64,000 nucleotides of DNA from Treponema sp. (GTDB lineage Bacteria > Spirochaetota > Spirochaetia > Treponematales > Treponemataceae). How positions within the stretch are numbered: position 1 is the stretch's first letter; each line of letters begins with the position of its first letter. The notes beneath the pieces are model-generated. The model was given only the letters and a program-made list of their open reading frames with translations, searched no databases and was not told the DNA's origin. Shown here in pieces: positions 52,166 to 61,402 of this stretch. The stretch is from assembly GCA_016287815.1 (NCBI GenBank), contig JAEEWW010000002.1, positions 1 through 64,000 of the forward strand. Reading direction: 5' to 3'. The translations under genes were made by a program, and so were the position numbers.

Positions 52166-55100
52166 ATGGCAAAAGCAAAGCAAGCAGACTTAGAAAAAAT
52201 TGAAGACATTTTATCTAATCCGATTCTCGCAGCAGTTAAAAATATATGGAATTCTGCATTTCTGTTTGATTTAGAAACTTCTGAATATGAAGTTTATTTT
52301 GCGCCAGAATATTACAACAAGCTAGCAACACAGTTTAAAACACCGGCACAGTATTTTGAAGCATTCGCTTCCATCATGTCTTCTCAGTTTCAGAACAGGG
52401 TAAGTGATTTTCTTGATTTTTCAACAATGGAAGACAGGCTAAAAGGAAAACCCTACATTTCTACTGAAGCAAGAACTGAAAAACTTGGCTGGATTCGTAT
52501 TTTCTTAATTCCGCTAAATCCGGTTAGCCGGAAGAAAATAAAAAAAATCCTTTTTGCAACGCAAAGCATCAATGAAGAAGTTCAAAAGCAGGCGGATATT
52601 CAAAACCGCGGTATTGAATATCTTCGTATAATGGCAAATTTAAGTGCTGAATATGAAGATGTTTATCTTGTAGATTTAGATAACGACACTTTTGAAACAA
52701 TGGCTTTCAGCAATATAATCCAGTATGAAAACAATGATATTGTTATGCACACTAAGTATTCTTCTCAGCATGATGAATATATAAATAATTTTGTTCTGCC
52801 GGAATACAGGAAGCCTGTGCTTGAGGCCGTAAAACTTGAAAATCTGAGGGAATATTTTAAAACAAAAAAAGACCTTTTTGTCCGCTATAAGGTTTATGCT
52901 GGACCAAACGGGCAGACTAACTATGAAATTCACATGGTAAAAGTAGACCACATGTCCGGTAATTTCATGGTTATGGGATTCCGCTGTATAGACGAAATTA
53001 TTGCCAGAGAAGCAGAAATCCAAAGGCAGTTAAAACAGTCTCCTGCAAAAAAAGAACATCTTCTATCCCAGCTTACTAGGCTTCTTTACGGATTCAACCT
53101 TTCAATAGATATGGAAAGCGGAACTTTTACCCTGATTGAAGGTTCCGGTATGGAAAAGACTGTTGAATATTTAAAAACACAAACTTCGTATCAGAAAATT
53201 CAAAAAAATGCCATGCGAACGCTTCATCCTTCCTACAGGGAACTGTTCATGGTTCTTACAGATTTAGAAATCCTCAGGAACCGCAAGGAAATGCCTGGTA
53301 TTATAGGTTCCCTGCGCTATCAGGTTATTCAGGAAGAAGAGCAGAAATACGAATGGCATGAAATAAATGTATTTTCCGGGATTGATGAAAATGAGCGCTG
53401 GGTTGTAAATATTCTTTGCCGTGACATTACAGAAAGCCATGAACGCCATAAACGGCATGAACGGGAACTGCGTGTTGCTTCCGAAAAAAACTTAATTCTT
53501 TCAGAACTTACACGCATGCTGTTCAGCTATAATATTTCTGTAAATCTGAATACAGGTAAATATAACGTTATAATCGGCAATGATGAAAATTCGCTTTATT
53601 CGTTTGTAAAAGAAACTGACGATTATGTTTCTACGCTTGAGCGCAAGGCAGGATATGTTTTACCGGAATATAGAAAAGATTATCTTACGCTTTTAAATCT
53701 TGATTCTCTTAGAGTGCGAAGAAACATTGCAGGTTTTATAGGCTCTCTTGAATATGCGACAAATTCCGGCAATGGAATTGAATGGCGCGAAATAAATGTA
53801 TTTATTACTATCGATGAATTTGGAAATTCCTTTGCAAATATTTTAGGAAAGGACATTACCGAAGTTCATAAGCAGAAAGAGCGGAAGATTCTTGAACAGC
53901 AGGCAGCCATTGCCCATGACCAGTTACTTTCAGGCATTACAAAAATGATTTACGGTCTTAATGCTACCGTTAATCTGGTTTCATGGAAGTACAGCCTGAT
54001 TGTCGGAACAGGCATGGAACCTGTTGTTGAAATTATTTCAAAAACCGATGACTACATAATTACTCTGGCAAAAGTAAAAAATCTTATTGTAAAAGAGTAT
54101 CTGGATGACTTTGAAAATCTTTTTGGCATAGATTCCCTGCTTAGCGTTAAAAACTCAGTAGGTTTTATAGGCTCTGTAATCACGGCTGCTTATCGCGAAA
54201 ATAAAATCCGCTGGCAGGAAACAAGCCTTTTTATGGGAAAGAATGAAAGCGGCGAGCCAGTTGCAAATATTCTTAGCCGCGACATTACCGAAAAACATGA
54301 GCAGCAGGAGCGCCGAGAACGGGAATTAAAGGCTTCCATGGCAAAGGATCAGCTTCTTTCCGGTGTTACAAAGCTTCTTTACGGCTACAACCTTACTGTT
54401 GATTTGCAGACAATGGAAGCAAACCTGATTGAAGGTTCTCCAAAGATGAAGTCTGCGATTAACTTCTTTGACGACTGCAAGAATTATTATCAGCTATATG
54501 AAAAAGCCCTGTCGATTGTAGACAAAGAAGATGAAGCAAAGCTTAAAGAGTTTCTGTCGCCCGAAAAACTTCTTACACACACAGGAAAAAGCGGTTTTAT
54601 AAATACAATAGAAATCCGCTGTAAGCTTTATGGCCTTTTATTCTGGGAAGAAGTAAATATTTTTGCAGGCTTTAATGAAAAAGGCGAAAGCATAATAAAC
54701 ATGCTGGGCCGTAACACGTCCGAAGCCCATGAAAAAGAAGAAACTGAACGCCGCCTTTCAATTGAAAAAGCCACAAATGAAGCAAAGTCTCAGTTCCTTT
54801 CTAAAATTTCGCATGATATACGTACGCCTATTAACGGAATAATGGGTATGCTGACCATCGCAAGAAACTACAGCCATGATAAAGAGCGTGTAGATGAATG
54901 TTTTAAAAAGATTGACATTTCTTCAAACTATCTTCTTGAACTGATTGATGATGTTCTGGATTTGGGCAAACTTGAAAGCGGAAAAATGGTTCTTTCTTCT
55001 GAGCCTATTGATATAAAAGAAAGCCTGGAACAGTTGAGTACGATTATTATTTCAATGGCAAAGGATCTGGGAATACAGTTGATTCAAAATAAGCCTGAAA

Positions 55101-55909
55101 TACAGCATAGGTATGTTTTGGGCAGTTCCCTGCATATAAGGCGAATCCTTATCAACATCATCACAAATGCAATTAAGTATAATAAAAAAGACGGTTCTGT
55201 TTCTCTTTCATTAAAAGAAATAAAATCTGATTCAGAATATGCAACCTATCAGTTTATTATAAGCGATACCGGTATAGGAATGTCCGAAGAATTTCAGGCA
55301 ACTATGTTTGATTCTTTTGTGCAGGAACGCCGTAAAAATGTAGATAAATATCGAAGTTCAGGGCTTGGTCTTGCAATCGTAAAGCATCTTGTAGATTTAA
55401 TGAACGGTACGATAAACGTAAAAAGCAAAATCGGTGAAGGTTCGGAATTTATTATAGAGTTACCATTGAAGATAGACAGAAATCCTAAACCTAAGAAGAA
55501 AAATGAAAAAATAGAAATCAACCTGAAGGGAATGAAAATTCTTCTGGTTGAAGATATAGAAATAAACATGGAAATTGCCAGAATTCTTCTTACAGATGCC
55601 GGATGTAATGTTGTAACGGCTGAAAACGGAAAAATAGCGGTTGACCTGTTCAGTAAATCAAAGCCAAATGAATTTGACGTTATTTTAATGGACGTTATGA
55701 TGCCGGTGATGGACGGTTATCAGGCAACTTCGGCAATCCGTGCACTAAAACGCAGCGATTCTGATGTTCCTATAATTGCAATGACGGCAAACGCCTTTGC
55801 GGATGATATTCAAAAATGCCTGAGTTCCGGAATGAACGGACATGTTGCAAAGCCGTTTAAAATCGAAAATCTTGTTGCAGAATTAGTAAAATATAAATCA
55901 GCCGAATAG
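52166..55909 (+). CDS. Hybrid histidine kinase with four tandem sensory modules
   Basis: A 1247-residue cytoplasmic hybrid kinase with no obvious membrane segment. After an N-terminal PAS-like region, four related modules begin near residues 295, 441, 584 and 726 (spacing about 144). Each opens with a pattern like LLSxLTRLLYGFNL, then a short strand pair and an IxGxxM element, and ends in an N-I-L-x-R-D-I-T-E motif like a PAS/PAC exit. The kinase follows: H box ISHDIRTPINGIM (about 882), N box and G box (GLGLAIVKHL). A receiver with Asp in VILMDVMMPVMDG (about 1173) ends the protein. TATAAT (52147-52152) lies 13 bases before the ATG. Confidence 0.9.
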   Translation: MAKAKQADLEKIEDILSNPILAAVKNIWNSAFLFDLETSEYEVYFAPEYYNKLATQFKTPAQYFEAFASIMSSQFQNRVSDFLDFSTMEDRLKGKPYISTEARTEKLGWIRIFLIPLNPVSRKKIKKILFATQSINEEVQKQADIQNRGIEYLRIMANLSAEYEDVYLVDLDNDTFETMAFSNIIQYENNDIVMHTKYSSQHDEYINNFVLPEYRKPVLEAVKLENLREYFKTKKDLFVRYKVYAGPNGQTNYEIHMVKVDHMSGNFMVMGFRCIDEIIAREAEIQRQLKQSPAKKEHLLSQLTRLLYGFNLSIDMESGTFTLIEGSGMEKTVEYLKTQTSYQKIQKNAMRTLHPSYRELFMVLTDLEILRNRKEMPGIIGSLRYQVIQEEEQKYEWHEINVFSGIDENERWVVNILCRDITESHERHKRHERELRVASEKNLILSELTRMLFSYNISVNLNTGKYNVIIGNDENSLYSFVKETDDYVSTLERKAGYVLPEYRKDYLTLLNLDSLRVRRNIAGFIGSLEYATNSGNGIEWREINVFITIDEFGNSFANILGKDITEVHKQKERKILEQQAAIAHDQLLSGITKMIYGLNATVNLVSWKYSLIVGTGMEPVVEIISKTDDYIITLAKVKNLIVKEYLDDFENLFGIDSLLSVKNSVGFIGSVITAAYRENKIRWQETSLFMGKNESGEPVANILSRDITEKHEQQERRERELKASMAKDQLLSGVTKLLYGYNLTVDLQTMEANLIEGSPKMKSAINFFDDCKNYYQLYEKALSIVDKEDEAKLKEFLSPEKLLTHTGKSGFINTIEIRCKLYGLLFWEEVNIFAGFNEKGESIINMLGRNTSEAHEKEETERRLSIEKATNEAKSQFLSKISHDIRTPINGIMGMLTIARNYSHDKERVDECFKKIDISSNYLLELIDDVLDLGKLESGKMVLSSEPIDIKESLEQLSTIIISMAKDLGIQLIQNKPEIQHRYVLGSSLHIRRILINIITNAIKYNKKDGSVSLSLKEIKSDSEYATYQFIISDTGIGMSEEFQATMFDSFVQERRKNVDKYRSSGLGLAIVKHLVDLMNGTINVKSKIGEGSEFIIELPLKIDRNPKPKKKNEKIEINLKGMKILLVEDIEINMEIARILLTDAGCNVVTAENGKIAVDLFSKSKPNEFDVILMDVMMPVMDGYQATSAIRALKRSDSDVPIIAMTANAFADDIQKCLSSGMNGHVAKPFKIENLVAELVKYKSAE

Positions 55910-55979
55910 ACGGATAGCCGGATAATTGCAAAAAAATCAGTAAAATTACACTGTTTCTATAAAAAGATACAAATTTTGC

Positions 55980-56008
55980 TTGACTTATTTTTTCCCCTGC
56001 GGTATAAA
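55980..56008 (+). promoter_or_regulatory. Promoter of ABC importer operon
   Basis: TTGACT (55980-55985), 17-base spacer, TATAAA (56003-56008). The leader is about 28 bases and GGAG lies 10 bases before the ATG at 56044, a conventional leadered start. Confidence 0.65.
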
Positions 56009-56043
56009 ATAAATATAACGTTTCTATTTGGAGATACAGAGAT

Positions 56044-57036
56044 ATGAAAAAAGCAGTTGTAACATTATTTGCCGCAGTTTTTGCAGCATCGGTTTTTGCA
56101 GGCGGCGCAAAAGATTCTAACAATGGAAAAGTAAAGATTGGTATTGCAAAAATTGTACAGCATGTTGCGCTTGATGAAGTAGAGAAGGGTATTATTGATT
56201 CAATTGAAGCAGCTGGAATTGAAGCTGATTTTGACCTTCAGAATGCTAACGGCGATGTAAATACTGCAGCACAGATAGCAAATAAATATAAAGCAGAAAA
56301 AGTTGATGTTGCAGTTGGTATTGCAACACCGGTTGCAATGGCTCTTGCAAATGCAATAAAAGATAAGCCTGTTGTATTCGGCACAGTTACTGATCCTCTT
56401 GCTGCAGGTCTTGTTACAACTCTTGACCATGGCGAAGGCAATGTTACCGGAATGTCTGACGCAATTCCGACAGGCGAGCACATTAAACTATTTAAGAAAA
56501 TTGCAGGAATTAAAACTTTAGGGTATATTTATACAAGCAACGAAGCAAACTCTGTTTCTTCGCTCAAACTTGTAGAAGATGCATGTAAAGAAAACGGAAT
56601 GTCACTTGTAACTCAGTCAATTACAACTTCTGCAGAAGTTAAACAGGCTGCTGAAGCAATTATCAACAGAGTAGACGGTATTTACCTTACAACTGACAAC
56701 ACAGTATTTTCAGCTCTTCCGGCACTTGTAAGCGTTTTTGAAAACGCAAAAAAGCCTGTTTTCTCCGGCGACGTAACAGGAGCACTTTCTGGCGGATGTT
56801 TTATGGCTTCAGGCTTTAACTATTACAAGGCAGGACGCGCAACAGGCGATATGGTTGTTTCAATTTTGAAAGGTGCAAAACCTGCTGAAATTCCGGTAAG
56901 GTTTATGACAGAACCTTCTGATTCTGACCTTTTGTTTGACCTTGACGCTGCTAAAAACTGCGGAATTAAGATTCCGGAAGAATATCTTAAAGCTGCAAAC
57001 TATATCTTTGAAAACGGAAAATTAACAAAGAAATAG
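56044..57036 (+). CDS. ABC transporter substrate-binding protein, TrpX type
   Basis: A 330-residue exported protein of the ABC substrate-binding family often called TrpX or DUF534. The signal peptide ends near SVFA. Family features include KIGIAKIVQHVALDEVEKG at the N-terminus, the VGIATPVAMALAN segment and YLTTDNTVFSALPALV in the second lobe. Homologues bind tryptophan or other aromatic or small molecules; the ligand here is inferred only. No lipobox Cys follows the signal, so it may be free periplasmic or tethered by an uncut signal. Confidence 0.85.
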   Translation: MKKAVVTLFAAVFAASVFAGGAKDSNNGKVKIGIAKIVQHVALDEVEKGIIDSIEAAGIEADFDLQNANGDVNTAAQIANKYKAEKVDVAVGIATPVAMALANAIKDKPVVFGTVTDPLAAGLVTTLDHGEGNVTGMSDAIPTGEHIKLFKKIAGIKTLGYIYTSNEANSVSSLKLVEDACKENGMSLVTQSITTSAEVKQAAEAIINRVDGIYLTTDNTVFSALPALVSVFENAKKPVFSGDVTGALSGGCFMASGFNYYKAGRATGDMVVSILKGAKPAEIPVRFMTEPSDSDLLFDLDAAKNCGIKIPEEYLKAANYIFENGKLTKK

Positions 57037-57107
57037 GCTGACTTTATTAAGATTAACTCTATTAAATAGATTGATTAACAAATTATAAGGAGAACCTTAA
57101 AAATACA

Positions 57108-57137
57108 ATGCCGCGGTACGGGAAACGCATCGCGGCA
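57108..57137 (+). other. Intercistronic hairpin with ATGCCGCG/CGCGGCA arms
   Basis: TGCCGCG (57109-57115) pairs with CGCGGCA (57131-57137), followed by a T6 run at 57143. It could reduce read-through from the binding-protein gene into the permease gene, the usual way to keep more binding protein than permease. The same arm sequence recurs at 60879-60951. Confidence 0.5.
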
Positions 57138-57159
57138 AAACTATTTTTTAAGCGGAAAA

Positions 57160-58125
57160 ATGATTGAAGGTATTTTAATAGAAGGTTTGATTTACGGCCT
57201 TATGGTAATGGGGCTTTTCATCACCTTCCGTGTATTGAATTTCTGTGACATGACTGTTGACGGTACTTTCCCGATGGGCGGTGCCGTCATGGCGTCTTTA
57301 CTGATTAAAGGCGTAAATCCTGTTCTGGCGTTGCTTGCAGCATTTTTCTTTGGAATGCTTGCAGGCCTTGTAACGGCAATAATCCACAATAAGTTTAAAT
57401 TGCCGGATTTGCTTTCCGGTATTTTAACAATGACAATGCTTTACTCTGTAAATCTCCGCATAATGTCTAACCGTGCAAACATCCAGCTGCTTCGCGTAAA
57501 TACACTTTTTACAGGAATTACGGCACGTTTTTCAGGCGTTTTAAGCCATGAAGCTTCAATCCTTGTTTTTATGGTAATTTTTGCCATTGTACTGAAATTC
57601 ATTCTTGATGTTTTTTTTCATACGGATTTCGGACTTTCGATGGGAGTTCTTGGAAGCAATGTTCAGCTTATAATTTCTCAGGGAATGAACCCTGCTGTAA
57701 TTAAAACAATAGGAATCTGCCTTGGCAACGGCCTTACAGCAGTTGCCGGTGCTCTTGGCGCAATGTATCAGGGATTTGCCGATGTCGGTTCTGGAACAGG
57801 AATTATAGTTTCGGGGCTTGCATCTTTAATGCTAGGCGAATTTATTGTCCGTTCAAATAAAATTGAATTGCAGACTTTCCGCGTGCTTTTAGGTTCTATC
57901 GTTTACCGTACGTTAATGTATCTTGCACGAAGTTACGGTTACGTAATCGGAATGACAGCAAACGATTTAAAACTTATTACGGGGCTTTTAATAATCATCT
58001 GTCTTTTGCTTTCTAAAACGGATATTGCCGCAAAAATAAGAATCGGGCAGAGCCGACTGGAACGCCGTCGGGACATGGGGGCGGACAGCAATTCAGCTTC
58101 CGGAAAGCAAGGAGTTCAGCAATGA
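57160..58125 (+). CDS. ABC transporter permease, TrpY type
   Basis: A 321-residue permease with about eight to nine membrane segments, related to the branched-chain/ribose-type permeases that pair with TrpX-type binding proteins. LNFCDMTVDGTFPMGG near residue 28 is characteristic of this group. It overlaps the ATPase gene by 4 bases (ATGA), showing tight coupling. No good Shine-Dalgarno lies close to the ATG at 57160; translation may be coupled to a short upstream frame (57108-57167). Confidence 0.85.
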   Translation: MIEGILIEGLIYGLMVMGLFITFRVLNFCDMTVDGTFPMGGAVMASLLIKGVNPVLALLAAFFFGMLAGLVTAIIHNKFKLPDLLSGILTMTMLYSVNLRIMSNRANIQLLRVNTLFTGITARFSGVLSHEASILVFMVIFAIVLKFILDVFFHTDFGLSMGVLGSNVQLIISQGMNPAVIKTIGICLGNGLTAVAGALGAMYQGFADVGSGTGIIVSGLASLMLGEFIVRSNKIELQTFRVLLGSIVYRTLMYLARSYGYVIGMTANDLKLITGLLIIICLLLSKTDIAAKIRIGQSRLERRRDMGADSNSASGKQGVQQ

Positions 58126-58910
58126 TTGAATTAAAAAATATAGGAATTGTTTTTAATGAAGGGACTCCTGACGAAAATATTGCCTTGCGCGATATAAACC
58201 TTACTATAAATAAAGGTGATTTTATCACTGTAATCGGCTCTAACGGAGCCGGAAAATCAACTTTATATAATATAATAGCAGGAACTTTGCATCCGACTTC
58301 AGGTTCAATCACTTTAGACGGAAAAAATATTACGCATGTTCCTGAATACAAAAGGGCAAATTACATTGGACGCATTTTCCAGAATCCGCTGTTGGGAACG
58401 GCCGGCAAAATGTCGCTCGAAGACAATATGATTATCTGCGAAAAAAAAGGCTACAAGGCTTTAAAAATCAGCCTTAACCGCAAAAAACGCGAGCAGTTTA
58501 AAAGTCAGCTTTCTGTTCTTGGCATGGGGCTTGAAGACCGGCTTAGCGATAACGTTGAACAGTTTTCCGGCGGACAGCGGCAGGCACTTACGCTTTTAAT
58601 GGCCGTTATGTCACATCCGGATTTGCTTCTGCTTGATGAACACACGGCAGCTCTTGATCCTGCCAATGCCGAAACAATTATGGAACTTACCAAAAAGTTT
58701 GCAGAAGAATACAACCTTACTGTAATGATGGTAACTCATAACATGAGCCATGCGCTTTCTTACGGAAACCGTCTTTTAATGATGGACGGAGGAAAAATCA
58801 TTTCGGATTTATCCGGCGAAGAAAAGCAGGAACTTACGTTTGATTCAATCGTTGAACGTTTCAGACAGATAAAAAACGGAACTTTGAGCGACGGACTGTT
58901 ATTGCACTGA
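58122..58910 (+). CDS. ABC transporter ATP-binding protein, TrpZ type
   Basis: A 262-residue ATPase. Walker A GSNGAGKST, Q-loop FQNPLLGTAGKMS, signature FSGGQRQAL, Walker B LLLLDEHTAALDP and a His switch in VTHNMSHAL are all intact. In Walker B the usual DEPTAALD reads DEHTAALD, which is common in this subgroup. It completes a binding protein-permease-ATPase importer with the two genes upstream, and is convergent with the RNase gene, 2 bp apart. Confidence 0.93.
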   Translation: MIELKNIGIVFNEGTPDENIALRDINLTINKGDFITVIGSNGAGKSTLYNIIAGTLHPTSGSITLDGKNITHVPEYKRANYIGRIFQNPLLGTAGKMSLEDNMIICEKKGYKALKISLNRKKREQFKSQLSVLGMGLEDRLSDNVEQFSGGQRQALTLLMAVMSHPDLLLLDEHTAALDPANAETIMELTKKFAEEYNLTVMMVTHNMSHALSYGNRLLMMDGGKIISDLSGEEKQELTFDSIVERFRQIKNGTLSDGLLLH

Positions 58911-58912
58911 TA

Positions 58913-60841
58913 TTAAATCTGGTGGAAAACAACTGCCAGGTTTACAATGTCAATTTTGCCGACGGTTACGGTAATTTCTTCGTTTAAGGCAACTTCTTTT
59001 GCAGGCGCCATAAGAGTTTCCTGTGCAATTTCAGGAATAAGGAAAACAGCCTGCTTGCCTTTCTTTTCTACACAAACAGCTTTTCCCTGCCATTCAGGAT
59101 TCTGCAAAAGATAAACGAGTGTCCAGTGCATGTTGCTGTTCCGCTCAGCTTTTTTACATGCAGAAAAAGCCGCGTCGCCTGCGCTGATTCGCTCAAGCAT
59201 TGTATCTTTGTCTAAAAGTTCACGGCCGGCTAAAAAGGCGCGCAGCTGCTGGTGTGCAACAAGGTCACTGTAGCGGCGCAACGGGCTTGTAACCTGAGAA
59301 TACATGCTTATTCCAAGACCTGCATGAGGAGCAGGGGTTATGCCTACGCTTCGTTTTCTCATGCAGCGGCGTAACCTGTACTGTCCTGCAAGAGCTTCCG
59401 GCAAATCGGAAGGAATATCAGGTTTTTCCTGACTTACATAAGGGAAGGCTATATTGTTTTTGAATGCAAACTTTGCAGATCCTTCGCCTGCTAAAAGCAT
59501 TGCTTCGCGAACGACTTCGTTGCTTTCAAGCATCTGCTCCGGTGTAATGCTTACTTTTTTTGTTTCTTTATCAACGCTTATGTGAACTTCCGGCAGCGAA
59601 ATTGAAACAGCGCCTGCATTTGTCCTTCTTGCAGCGTTTCTGCGTGCAATTTCAAAAAGAGGCTTTAATTCAGGACTTTCCTTTAATTCTTCTGCTTTTT
59701 TATAGGAAAGCCGTTTTACTTCGACAAGAGTTTTTAAAACCGTACAGTCTTTTATGGAACCGTTTTCATCAAATTCTATTTTAAAAGAAAGGGCACGGCT
59801 AATTTCTGAAAGTCCAAGTGCATAATCAGCAAGAGAAGATTCTGAAAGCATGCGGCTTGCACCTTCCGGAATGTAAAGAGTTGCTCCACGGGAACGTGCG
59901 TTTTTGTCTATTGAACTGTCCGGCAAAACCGTGGAAGCAGGGTCTGCAATATGTACCCAAAGATATTTTCCGTCCCAGGCAATTGCATCATCCGGGTCGG
60001 TAGAAAATTCGCTGTCTATTGCATAAGAAATGCCGGGCACTTTATAGCGTTCTTCTTCAGGCGGACAGGAAAGTCCTTCGCTTGCAGACTGCATGGAAAG
60101 TCCCCAGCGTACAGGATAAGGGTTTCTTGTAACTTCCCAGATTCCTGTTTCTAAAAGAATTTTGTGTGCGTTTTCCGGGGTCTGGGCAATTTTTGCATCC
60201 TGCAATGTTTTTGATTTATCAGTTTTGCCAAGTGCAAGAGCTTCTACATCAACCATGAATTTTGCATCTTCCGGCAGATTAAGTTTTTTCTGTTTCAGGC
60301 GTTTTAAGAATTCTTCGCGGATTGCACCGGCTTTTTCTTTTTCTTCGGATTTTTTCTTTAATTCTTCTATGGATTCAAGTGAGCGGGGGATAAAAACAAT
60401 GTTTCCCTGCTTGAACTCTTCTTCGTCTAATGAAAATTCAAGGCAGCCTGTTAAAACCGAATACAAAAGCCAGAGTTTGTCCGCCTGAACTGAAGAATCA
60501 ATTAAATCAATTAAATCCTTAAAGGAAACTGGAGCACCCGCGGTTTCGTCGTCAGAAAGCAAAAGCTCGTGGGTTTCTTTTATCTGGGCTTTCAGGCCTG
60601 CTAAAGTTGAGCCGTCACTAAGTATTTTTTCTGTTGCTTCAAGTACATTTTGAATGGAAGTCACTTTGTCGGATAAAAGTACAATATCCTTACTTCGCAC
60701 TTTCTGCGTTGCGTACTGGGCTTTTTTGCCTGTGCTGGTAGCCGGTACAGAACAGTATTCGATTACGAATTTTTCCCCTTCAATTTCTGTAACTACGGCA
60801 GGCTGTTTTTTATAAAGTACAAGTGAATTCTTTCCAATCAT
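58913..60841 (-). CDS. RNase II/RNB-family exoribonuclease
   Basis: A 642-residue 3'-5' exoribonuclease with the length of RNase II rather than RNase R. The RNB catalytic centre is in YAIDSEFSTDPDDAIAW, with the conserved Asp cluster, and VHIADPASTV follows. SPLRRYSDLVAHQQLRAFL is the usual C-terminal RNB motif. A short S1-like C-terminal part remains (about 580-642). The N-terminus (GKNSLVLYKKQPAVV) looks like a small beta-barrel rather than a full cold-shock pair. The start is ATG at 60841. Confidence 0.88.
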   Translation of the reverse strand: MIGKNSLVLYKKQPAVVTEIEGEKFVIEYCSVPATSTGKKAQYATQKVRSKDIVLLSDKVTSIQNVLEATEKILSDGSTLAGLKAQIKETHELLLSDDETAGAPVSFKDLIDLIDSSVQADKLWLLYSVLTGCLEFSLDEEEFKQGNIVFIPRSLESIEELKKKSEEKEKAGAIREEFLKRLKQKKLNLPEDAKFMVDVEALALGKTDKSKTLQDAKIAQTPENAHKILLETGIWEVTRNPYPVRWGLSMQSASEGLSCPPEEERYKVPGISYAIDSEFSTDPDDAIAWDGKYLWVHIADPASTVLPDSSIDKNARSRGATLYIPEGASRMLSESSLADYALGLSEISRALSFKIEFDENGSIKDCTVLKTLVEVKRLSYKKAEELKESPELKPLFEIARRNAARRTNAGAVSISLPEVHISVDKETKKVSITPEQMLESNEVVREAMLLAGEGSAKFAFKNNIAFPYVSQEKPDIPSDLPEALAGQYRLRRCMRKRSVGITPAPHAGLGISMYSQVTSPLRRYSDLVAHQQLRAFLAGRELLDKDTMLERISAGDAAFSACKKAERNSNMHWTLVYLLQNPEWQGKAVCVEKKGKQAVFLIPEIAQETLMAPAKEVALNEEITVTVGKIDIVNLAVVFHQI

Positions 60842-61016
60842 AGGCGAATAATAGCTTTAAACTTATGGCTTTTTCAATATGCCGCGGCTTCCTGTGTCAT
60901 GCTGACGAAAGACAGCATCTCCTGTCCTGGTTGTGTCCAATAACGCGGCATGTCCACGACTATTTAATACGGCGTTTCAAACTACAGAACGCTTTGTCTA
61001 ATTTTAAGCAGGTGTA
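60842..61016. repeat. Nested palindromic element in RNase-oadG gap
   Basis: Outer arms ATGCCGCG (60879-60886) and CGCGGCAT (60944-60951) enclose an inner hairpin ATGCTG/CAGCAT (60899-60904 with 60913-60918). The CATGCTGA..CAGCATCTCCTG wording resembles the hairpin at 43638, and the outer arms match those at 57108-57137. There is no gene here. The rest of the gap is plain sequence up to the oadG promoter. Confidence 0.6.
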
Positions 61017-61151
61017 TTGAAACTGAATGCCTGATTCTTTATAATAGAAGTAATCGGCTTTTTTCTGAAAGCTGAGGTTATTTGTGTAAAAGAAGGTTTT
61101 TTAAGTGATGAATCTAAAAAGCCTGATGAAATTATACCTTTAGGGGGGCAT
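61017..61151 (+). promoter_or_regulatory. oad operon promoter and leader with competing stems
   Basis: TTGAAA (61017-61022), 17-base spacer, perfect TATAAT (61040-61045). In the leader of about 100 bases, AAAAAGCC (61116-61123) can pair either with GGCTTTTT (61056-61063, perfect) or with GGTTTTTT (61095-61102, one wobble), so the two structures exclude each other. A small frame MNLKSLMKLYL (61108-61143) ends just before the GGGGGG Shine-Dalgarno of oadG. Confidence 0.5.
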
Positions 61152-61385
61152 ATGACAATTATAGAAATGCTGGGACAGAGTGCTATTCTTACTGTTCTCG
61201 GTATCGGTGTTGTGTTCTTTTTCCTGATAGTCATGATTATTTGTATGAATATTCTGCACGCAGTTCTTCATGCATTAAAACTTGATGAAGAAAAGAAAGA
61301 AGTTGTTCAGAACCAGGTACAGCCTGCAGGTTCAAATGGTTCAGTTATAGCTGCAATTGCTGCGGCTCTTCATGATAAGCAATAA
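61152..61385 (+). CDS. oadG: Decarboxylase sodium pump gamma subunit
   Basis: A 77-residue protein with one N-terminal membrane helix (about 10-36) and a charged, Ala-rich C-terminal tail, the OadG pattern. In Na+-translocating decarboxylases the gamma subunit holds the alpha and beta subunits together. A G-rich Shine-Dalgarno (TAGGGGGG) lies 3 bases before the ATG. It is first in oadG-oadA-oadB. Confidence 0.85.
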   Translation: MTIIEMLGQSAILTVLGIGVVFFFLIVMIICMNILHAVLHALKLDEEKKEVVQNQVQPAGSNGSVIAAIAAALHDKQ

Positions 61386-61402
61386 TTTACAGGAGAGAAT
61401 AA

